Of a DNA stretch of 10,593 nt, positions 6,140-10,593 are shown piece by piece. Positions within the stretch are counted from its first letter, which is position 1. The number at the start of each line of letters is the position of its first letter. The notes under the pieces are model-generated. The model did no database searches, had not been told where the DNA came from, and worked only from the letters and a program-made list of their open reading frames with translations. The DNA comes from CAZZIZ01 sp964654535 (GTDB lineage Bacteria > Bacteroidota > Bacteroidia > Chitinophagales > UBA2359): positions 1-10,593 of the forward strand of contig CAZZIZ010000122.1 in NCBI GenBank assembly GCA_964654535.1, read 5' to 3'. The position numbers and the translations under genes are program-made.

Positions 6140-6194
6140 GGAGAGAGCTAGGCGTTAAGGATTTACTTGATTTCTTTTCCTTGCAATGCGGAAA
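6140..6194 (+). repeat. 55-bp duplicate of the left gap flank (R4)
   Basis: Identical over all 55 bases to 5985-6039, starting mid-module (GGAGAGAGCTAGGCG) with no left part. It is either a second tandem copy of the repeat or the same DNA written twice at a contig junction. The following bases up to the clpX stop codon hold no gene. Confidence 0.85.
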
Positions 6195-6247
6195 GGATTT
6201 TAGAATGGACTTGATTTTATTGTGGTTCCAATTTGCGGTTCGTAAGA

Positions 6248-6266
6248 TTTCTCGCGCCGCTCGAAA
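6248..6266. repeat. TTTCTCG...CGAAA palindromic repeat after clpX
   Basis: An imperfect palindrome (TTTC / GAAA outer arms, GC / GC inner pairs around GCC) followed by TGACA. It is the common Bacteroidota 'TCTCGA..GCTCGAAATGACA' intergenic repeat. It stands 14 bp beyond the clpX stop and could slow or end transcription on either strand, but there is no strong U-run, so it is not a classical terminator. Confidence 0.5.
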
Positions 6267-6279
6267 TGACAAGAGGATT

Positions 6280-7512
6280 TTAAGAAACCTTCCGCAACTT
6301 ACTCAACTTACTCTTAGTAAGCTTCTCCTGCGCGTACTCCAAAGTCAGATTAAACTCCGTAACTCCTTCCTCCGAAGGCAGGTCATACATCGCATCGGTA
6401 AGTATGGCCTCGCAAATAGAACGCAAACCACGCGCACCTAGTTTGAATTCCAGTGCTTTTTCCACCACAAAATCCAAAACAGGATCCTCAACAGTCAAGG
6501 TTATACCTTCTAGATCAAAGAGCTTCTTGTATTGCTTAACCAATGCGTTCTTCGGCTCTGTCAAAATTGACTTTAGCGTTTCCGCATCCAAAGGCTCTAA
6601 GTACGTCAAGACCGGCATACGACCAATCAACTCAGGAATTAAACCGAAAGACCGTAGGTCTTGAGGGTTTACGTATTGTAACAAGTCTTCCTTGTCAATC
6701 TCTTCTTTGTCCTCCGTTTCAAAACCAATGAAATTGGTTTTCATTCTAGCACCGATGCGCTTTTCAATACCCGCAAAAGCACCACCAGCTATAAAGAGAA
6801 TATTCTTGGTGTTCACCTTAACCATCTTCTGCTCTGGGTGCTTACGTCCACCTTGTGGTGGAACCATTACCTCCGTGCCTTCCAGCAACTTCAGCAATGC
6901 TTGTTGCACCCCTTCGCCAGAAACGTCGCGGGTTATAGATGGGTTATCACCCTTGCGCGCAATCTTATCAATCTCGTCGATATAGATAATTCCTTTCTCC
7001 GCTGCAGCCACATCAAAGTTGCAAACTTGCAACAAGCGAGAAAGAATACTCTCCACGTCCTCACCTACATAACCAGCTTCAGTTAAAACCGTCGCGTCAA
7101 CTATGGTAAAAGGCACGTTCAAGAAACGTGCGATAGTGCGTGCGAGCAAAGTTTTACCTGTACCCGTGTTTCCCACCAAAATGATATTCGACTTTTCAAT
7201 CTCAATATCATCGATAACCTCTTGGTTCAGTCTTTTAAAGTGATTGTAAACCGCAACCGAAATATATTTCTTCGCTTCAGCTTGCCCGATTACGTATTGA
7301 TCTAAAAACTCCTTGATGCTTTTAGGCTTAATCAGATTAGGCATTGTGAACTTAAACTGATTCTCATCCTGATTAAGTTCTTCGTTGATTATCTGCTGCG
7401 CCTGACCTACACAGTTCTCACAGATATGCCCTTCGATTCCCGCAATGAGAATCATGGTCTCGTCCTTACGACGACCACAAAAGGAACAATTCTGTTTAGA
7501 GTCTTTAGTCAA
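6280..7512 (-). CDS. clpX: ATP-dependent Clp protease ATP-binding subunit ClpX
   Basis: AAA+ unfoldase that recognises tagged or damaged proteins, unfolds them and threads them into ClpP; cytosolic hexamer. The 410 residues contain an N-terminal zinc-binding domain (Cys9, Cys12, Cys31, Cys34), Walker A GNTGTGKT at 114-121, the pore loop GYVG at 147-150, Walker B IIYIDE at 175-180, the RKH loop at 223-225, the ClpP-docking IGF loop at 262-264, an arginine finger in 'ELIGRMPV' (Arg298) and sensor 2 'GARGLR' (Arg361). Everything needed for a working ClpX is there. The start appears to be TTG: no ATG occurs between an in-frame upstream stop and Met20, and starting at Met20 would remove half of the zinc finger. 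It follows clpP after 28 bp on the same strand and is surely in one operon with it. The IGF loop shows that it partners ClpP. Confidence 0.97.
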   Translation of the reverse strand: MTKDSKQNCSFCGRRKDETMILIAGIEGHICENCVGQAQQIINEELNQDENQFKFTMPNLIKPKSIKEFLDQYVIGQAEAKKYISVAVYNHFKRLNQEVIDDIEIEKSNIILVGNTGTGKTLLARTIARFLNVPFTIVDATVLTEAGYVGEDVESILSRLLQVCNFDVAAAEKGIIYIDEIDKIARKGDNPSITRDVSGEGVQQALLKLLEGTEVMVPPQGGRKHPEQKMVKVNTKNILFIAGGAFAGIEKRIGARMKTNFIGFETEDKEEIDKEDLLQYVNPQDLRSFGLIPELIGRMPVLTYLEPLDAETLKSILTEPKNALVKQYKKLFDLEGITLTVEDPVLDFVVEKALEFKLGARGLRSICEAILTDAMYDLPSEEGVTEFNLTLEYAQEKLTKSKLSKLRKVS

Positions 7513-7540
7513 TTTATTGGGATGTTAAATACAATAAGAA

Positions 7541-8272
7541 TTAGGACTCTTTATCCTTCTTCTTGTCGCCTTTCTTTTTATTTCTGAGTACCTCATCAAT
7601 CATACCATATGCCTTAGCTTCGTCAGCCATCATCCAGTAATCACGATCAGAGTCTTCCTCTATTTTCTCAATCGGCTGACCACTGTGGTCAGATAAAATG
7701 GTGTAGAGCTCAGTCTTCACTTTCTTAATCTCACGCACCGTAATCTCCATATCACTAGCCTGCCCCTGCGCTCCACCAAGTGGTTGGTGAATCATAACGC
7801 GACCGTGCTCTAAAGCCGAACGCTTACCTGCAGATCCTGCTGCCAATAGCACTGCTGCCATCGAAGCCGCCATTCCAGTACATATAGTAGCGACGTCACA
7901 AGAAATATATTGCATAGTATCGTAGATTCCTAGGCCTGCGTAGACAGAACCCCCTGGACTGTTGAGATAAATCTGAATATCGCGGTTTTGCTCTGTTGAT
8001 TGCAGAAACAAAAGCTGTGCTTGAATAATATTGGCTACCTCATCATAAATAGGCATTCCCAACCAGATGATACGATCCATCATCAATCGAGAGAATACAT
8101 CGATTTGGGTAACGTTCATCGGACGCTCCTCGATAATCGCTGGCGTTACTGAACTCACTATTTGATGATTGGTCATTGACTCAATCGTACGATCTGCATA
8201 TTGATCGACACGCATTCCGCTAAGACCTACGTGTTTTGTTGCATACTTTCTAAATTCCTTATGGTTAGGCAT
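7541..8272 (-). CDS. clpP: ATP-dependent Clp protease proteolytic subunit ClpP
   Basis: Serine protease that forms the double-heptamer chamber fed by ClpX. The 243 residues include the catalytic triad Ser137 ('GMAASMAAV'), His162 ('MIHQPLGGAQGQ') and Asp211 ('DSDRDYWM'), with the 25- and 49-residue spacings of the family. The oxyanion region 'INSPGG'-like motif reads 'YLNSPGGSVYAGLGIYDT' at 102-119. The N-terminus before 'IIEER' is about 50 residues, long even for Flavobacteriia, and is probably in part a propeptide. The C-terminus ends in a Lys-rich tail ('RNKKKGDKKKDKES'). The usual 'SMGA' after the nucleophile is 'SMAA' here, a small change. The ATG overlaps the last 8 bases of tig (ATGCCTAA), which indicates translational coupling; clpX follows 28 bp on. 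Confidence 0.97.
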   Translation of the reverse strand: MPNHKEFRKYATKHVGLSGMRVDQYADRTIESMTNHQIVSSVTPAIIEERPMNVTQIDVFSRLMMDRIIWLGMPIYDEVANIIQAQLLFLQSTEQNRDIQIYLNSPGGSVYAGLGIYDTMQYISCDVATICTGMAASMAAVLLAAGSAGKRSALEHGRVMIHQPLGGAQGQASDMEITVREIKKVKTELYTILSDHSGQPIEKIEEDSDRDYWMMADEAKAYGMIDEVLRNKKKGDKKKDKES

Positions 8273-9632
8273 TCGGTTCTTCGTTTAATTTTTTAAAATC
8301 TTCAATGCTGATTTGCTCCTCCGAAAATTCAACTTTTTCTTGAATTTGAGTAAAAAGTTTATCCTCCAGAACAATACTAAAGATTCTGTCGCTATACTCT
8401 TTGTCTTTCAAGGAGTTATCGACAATCCCTTGCAATTGTTCCTCGGGTATTTGTCCATAACCATAATACTGCATTCTTTGTTCCATATCACGACGTGCCA
8501 TAGACAAGACTTCCTCTTTTTCCACCTTAATGTCATATTCACGAGAAAGCTTGTTGCGTATCAATGTCCAACGCAAATCCTCTACGAAGTTGGGGTAACC
8601 ATCCTCCAGTTCCTTGTCATTATCCTTACCCTCGTTCTGCTGCTTAATGAATTTCTTCAAAAAATCATCCGGTAGTGGGATTTCAGTACTACTTAGAACC
8701 CCTTTTCTAATATCACCGCGCACTTGACCAGTCGCATTATGGCTATAATTCTCTTCGATGATCTCCGTCATTTTAGTACGCATCGCCGCTTCATCCTTCA
8801 CCTCACCTTCACCAAAGATTTTATCAAAAAATTCTTGGTTCAAGTCAGCAAGACCCAAATGGTTGATTTGTTCCACAGCCATATGAAAACGTGAGCCCAC
8901 CAACTTTAGACGCTCTTCGTCGATATTTAAAATGTGTTTAGCTATTTGCTCTTTGTCTTTATCAAAAGCATTAAACACGTCCAAAGACAAGTGTCCACCC
9001 TTTTTCAATTTCAAGATATCAGCACGAACAGCCTCATCGCTAATCATTTTCAAATCAATGTGCGTATCAGAAACCACACCTTCTTCTATTGCCACACCAG
9101 AACCATCAACCTCAGTCAACTTCACTTTCAGTACATCGTTTTCCGTAATCTCATCAGGATGCGACATCTTACCGTACTGGCGACGCAAATTCGAAATCTC
9201 CTCGTCCAGCGTCTTATCGTCCACCGTCACTTTGTACTTCTTATAAGTATCGGTCAAACCGTTTACGGTAAACTCAGGCGTAATACCCAGCTCAAACGAG
9301 AAATTGTAATCCTTCTCACCCTTTAGGTCAATGTCCTGCTTCTCATTATCAAGAGGCATCGGACGACCCAAGTAGTTTATCTTTTCCTTTTCCAGGTAAG
9401 TAAACAATTCGTCCTGTAGGATTTTGTCCAGCTCCTCAGCCAGTACATTATTACCGTACATTTTCTTGATCATCCCTATCGGCACCTTGCCGGTACGGAA
9501 GCCCTTCATCTGAGCGGTTTTTGCGATTTTGCGAAGCGACTTATTTACTTTAGGCAAGTAATCGTCCTTACCGACTTCCACGGTAATCTGAGTCACTAGT
9601 TCGTCTTGTTTCTGTTGAGTTACAACTGCCAC
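8265..9632 (-). CDS. tig: Trigger factor, ribosome-bound chaperone
   Basis: Trigger factor docks at the ribosome exit tunnel and shields nascent chains. With the GTG start chosen here it has 455 residues and begins 'MAVVTQQKQDELVTQITVEV', the usual Bacteroidota beginning. The ribosome-binding signature is 'MKGFRTGKVPIGMIKKMYG' (GFRTGK at 44-49; E. coli GFRKGK). A middle region of about 150-250 takes the place of the FKBP-type domain, whose active-site residues I cannot recognise. The C-terminal half is helical and highly charged, the SurA-like chaperone arms. A longer open frame extends 24 codons upstream to an ATG, but those codons are the 3' part of tRNA-Leu, so that start is rejected. The gene begins 33 bp after the tRNA and overlaps clpP by 8 bp; order tig-clpP-clpX is widely conserved. 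Confidence 0.95.
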   Translation of the reverse strand: MAVVTQQKQDELVTQITVEVGKDDYLPKVNKSLRKIAKTAQMKGFRTGKVPIGMIKKMYGNNVLAEELDKILQDELFTYLEKEKINYLGRPMPLDNEKQDIDLKGEKDYNFSFELGITPEFTVNGLTDTYKKYKVTVDDKTLDEEISNLRRQYGKMSHPDEITENDVLKVKLTEVDGSGVAIEEGVVSDTHIDLKMISDEAVRADILKLKKGGHLSLDVFNAFDKDKEQIAKHILNIDEERLKLVGSRFHMAVEQINHLGLADLNQEFFDKIFGEGEVKDEAAMRTKMTEIIEENYSHNATGQVRGDIRKGVLSSTEIPLPDDFLKKFIKQQNEGKDNDKELEDGYPNFVEDLRWTLIRNKLSREYDIKVEKEEVLSMARRDMEQRMQYYGYGQIPEEQLQGIVDNSLKDKEYSDRIFSIVLEDKLFTQIQEKVEFSEEQISIEDFKKLNEEPNA

Positions 9633-9665
9633 GGTGTATATTAATTGGTCAAAGGGAAATAAAAG

Positions 9666-9747
9666 TGCGGATGAAGGGACTCGAACCCCCACGCCGTGAA
9701 GCACTAGATCCTAAATCTAGCATGTCTACCAATTCCATCACATCCGC
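9666..9747 (-). tRNA. tRNA-Leu, anticodon UAG
   Basis: Acceptor stem GCGGATG pairs with CATCCGC, discriminator base A. The anticodon arm is CTAGA-TTTAGGA-TCTAG, with TAG at positions 34-36, reading CUA and related Leu codons. The D arm (TGGAATTGGTAGACA), an extra-long variable arm (TGCTTCACGGCGT) and the T arm with GTTCGAGTC are those of a class II tRNA-Leu. The CCA end is not encoded; the next bases are CTTTT. It lies 33 bp upstream of tig on the same strand with no promoter visible between them. Confidence 0.95.
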
Positions 9748-9779
9748 GCCTAGACCCAAGAGGGTCAAAATTGAATGCG

Positions 9780-9787
9780 CAAAATTA
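9780..9787 (-). promoter_or_regulatory. -7 box of the tRNA-Leu promoter
   Basis: TAATTTTG on the minus strand is a perfect TAnnTTTG. A TTG lies 23 nt upstream, a little further than usual. Transcription would begin near 9773, about 25 nt before the tRNA, through a small stem GACCC-TCTT-GGGTC (9753-9766). Because no other promoter is seen before tig, this may serve tRNA-Leu-tig-clpP-clpX. Confidence 0.6.
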
Positions 9788-9863
9788 CCGCTTTTTTATA
9801 CATTCCGAAGCAATCTGAGCGTAGTATTTGAGCAATGAGTTGATATGTTTTGAAATGATTTGG

Positions 9864-10008
9864 GCAGCAACAGGCTATCCACTTGTACTCGGCACTTCAA
9901 AAGCCTGTTCAGCATAGTCGTGGCTAGTATTCCCTAGACGGTCATCCTTCGCCACTCCTTGCTTCACTAGGCTTTTGAAGCACCTCATACCGCTACTATC
10001 CTGGCTGC
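9864..10008 (-). ncRNA. Structured RNA element, Flavo-1-like, copy 2
   Basis: Same element as copy 1 on the opposite strand. P1 (GCAGCCAGG with CCTGTTGCTGC) is unchanged. P2 pairs 9969-9984 with 9891-9906 over 16 of 16 positions: GGUGCUUCAAAAGCCU with AGGCUUUUGAAGUGCC in the RNA. P3 is GUGGC with GCCAC (9951-9955 with 9920-9924). Seven P2 pairs and two P3 pairs differ from copy 1 on both sides, keeping the pairing. The U-G and G-U pairs exist only in minus-strand RNA. Loop blocks GTGAAGCAAGGAG, GGATGACCG, CTAGGGAATAC and CGACTATGCTGAAC are shared. It stands between the divergent relA/spoT start and the tRNA-Leu promoter, so it could be a free RNA or a leader reading toward the tRNA. Together with the tRNA promoter it fills the gene-free stretch 9748-10075. 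Confidence 0.75.
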
Positions 10009-10039
10009 GATGTTCGGTATAAACCCGACAGAAAGCGGT

Positions 10040-10069
10040 TTTGTCCTAAGGGCTTTTTACCTATTTTAG
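10040..10069 (+). promoter_or_regulatory. Possible promoter of the relA/spoT homologue
   Basis: TTTG is followed after 18 nt by TATTTTAG, one mismatch from TAnnTTTG. The start site would fall at or next to the ATG, implying a leaderless or nearly leaderless message. Weak but well placed. Confidence 0.3.
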
Positions 10070-10075
10070 AAGAGC

Positions 10076-10593
10076 ATGGCAATCGCATTAGACTATAAAG
10101 AGGAGCAGGAGAAAAAAGACATTCTCAAAGCCTATCGATCTCTATTAAGAGTCGCCCGCCCAATGATGAAAAAGGGCGATTCCGCCCGCATACGCAGAGC
10201 CTTCGAAATAGCCGCCGATGCCCACAAGGATATGCGCCGCAAAAGTGGCGAGCCCTATATCCTCCACCCCATCGCCGTAGCCAAAATTGCCGCCAAAGAA
10301 GTTGGACTAGGAACCGTCTCCGTTATCTGCGCACTGCTCCACGATACCGTCGAAGACACCCACATAACCTTAGAAGACATAGAGTCCGAATTCGACGAAG
10401 AAATAAAAGTCATCATTGATGGCTTAACCAAAATCGGAACCGTAACCCACAATACCAACATTGTCGCCAGTCAAGCGGAGAACCTTAAAAAGATAATGCT
10501 CTCCCTCAGTGATGACGTGCGGGTTATTCTCATAAAACTCGCCGACCGTCTACACAACATGCGTACACTGGGTTTTATGTCCGAACAAAAGCA
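10076..10593 (+). CDS. RelA/SpoT-family (p)ppGpp synthetase/hydrolase, N-terminal part
   Basis: The first 172 codons of a long RSH protein; the rest lies beyond the right edge. It makes and degrades the alarmone (p)ppGpp in the stringent response; cytosolic. The visible part is the HD-type hydrolase domain: Arg55 in 'RRKSGEPYILHP', His64, His89-Asp90 with Glu93-Asp94 in 'LLHDTVEDT', and Asp156 and Asn161 in 'IKLADRLHNMRTL'. All metal-binding and catalytic residues of an active hydrolase are present, so it should be bifunctional (SpoT/Rel-like) rather than a synthetase-only RelA; the synthetase, TGS and ACT domains cannot be seen. The ATG start gives 'MAIALDYKEEQEKKDI', reasonable for Bacteroidota. 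It is divergent from structured RNA copy 2, whose 5' end is 67 bp from the start codon. Confidence 0.93.
   Translation, partial: MAIALDYKEEQEKKDILKAYRSLLRVARPMMKKGDSARIRRAFEIAADAHKDMRRKSGEPYILHPIAVAKIAAKEVGLGTVSVICALLHDTVEDTHITLEDIESEFDEEIKVIIDGLTKIGTVTHNTNIVASQAENLKKIMLSLSDDVRVILIKLADRLHNMRTLGFMSEQK

Noticed and set aside
5985..6194. Direct repeats around the gap as a possible CRISPR array
   Set aside because: There is only one exact pair separated by N, no regular spacers, and no cas genes; the sequence belongs to the intergenic repeat family.
6031..6441. Open frames on both strands crossing the N run
   Set aside because: They exist only because unknown bases cannot supply stop codons, and the right part is antisense to clpX.
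9633..9704. 24-codon N-terminal extension of trigger factor to an upstream ATG
   Set aside because: These codons are largely the 3' half of tRNA-Leu plus the spacer; family members start at the GTG chosen here.
9753..9766. GACCC-TCTT-GGGTC hairpin before tRNA-Leu as a terminator
   Set aside because: Five pairs only and no T-run on the minus strand; it lies inside the predicted tRNA leader.
10255..10461. Minus-strand frame inside the relA/spoT homologue
   Set aside because: Antisense to the HD hydrolase domain, whose catalytic residues are all in the plus frame.

Overview
The window looks like a draft scaffold from a member of the Bacteroidota, probably Flavobacteriia or a close relative. 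The evidence is the Bacteroidota-type trigger factor, ClpP and homogentisate dioxygenase sequences, the lack of Shine-Dalgarno sequences, promoters of the Bacteroidota form (TTG about 20 nt upstream of TAnnTTTG), a WG-repeat secreted protein, and intergenic repeats of the TCTGAATCAGG / TCTCGA...GAGA kind. A 100-N gap lies inside one of these repeats.

Layout. 1-1760 (-): 5' part of a secreted WG-repeat protein gene that runs off the left edge. 1842-1987 (+): a structured RNA element whose outer motif resembles the flavobacterial Flavo-1 family. 2009-2581 (-): a MarC-family membrane protein with a clear promoter. 2749-3921 (+): homogentisate 1,2-dioxygenase. 3922-6279: an accessory, repeat-rich stretch holding a secreted YCII-domain protein (4067-4561), a type II toxin-antitoxin operon of the Xre/MbcA-RES type (5048-5940), many copies of a modular intergenic repeat, a 93-bp hairpin element and the assembly gap. 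9747 down to 6280 (-): a housekeeping cluster tRNA-Leu(UAG)-tig-clpP-clpX. 9864-10008 (-): a second copy of the structured RNA. 10076-10593 (+): the start of a RelA/SpoT-type (p)ppGpp synthetase/hydrolase, cut by the right edge.

How the parts work together. Trigger factor (co-translational chaperone), ClpP (protease) and ClpX (unfoldase) form a protein quality-control operon. tRNA-Leu has a good promoter just upstream and may share its transcript with tig. RES toxins of this family deplete NAD+, and the Xre partner neutralises the toxin and binds the operon's promoter. MarC, homogentisate dioxygenase and the WG protein are separate units.

The two most notable non-coding signals were read directly from the bases. 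(1) The two RNA copies, about 8 kb apart on opposite strands, differ by about nine compensatory base-pair changes in two helices, and G-U pairs fix the sense strand. (2) Upstream of the toxin-antitoxin operon are five TGTCG-type half-sites spaced at exactly 21 bp and arranged around a perfect dyad, which looks like a helically phased operator. In addition, the N gap is flanked by an exact 55-bp duplication that looks like an unmerged assembly-graph overlap rather than a real missing segment.
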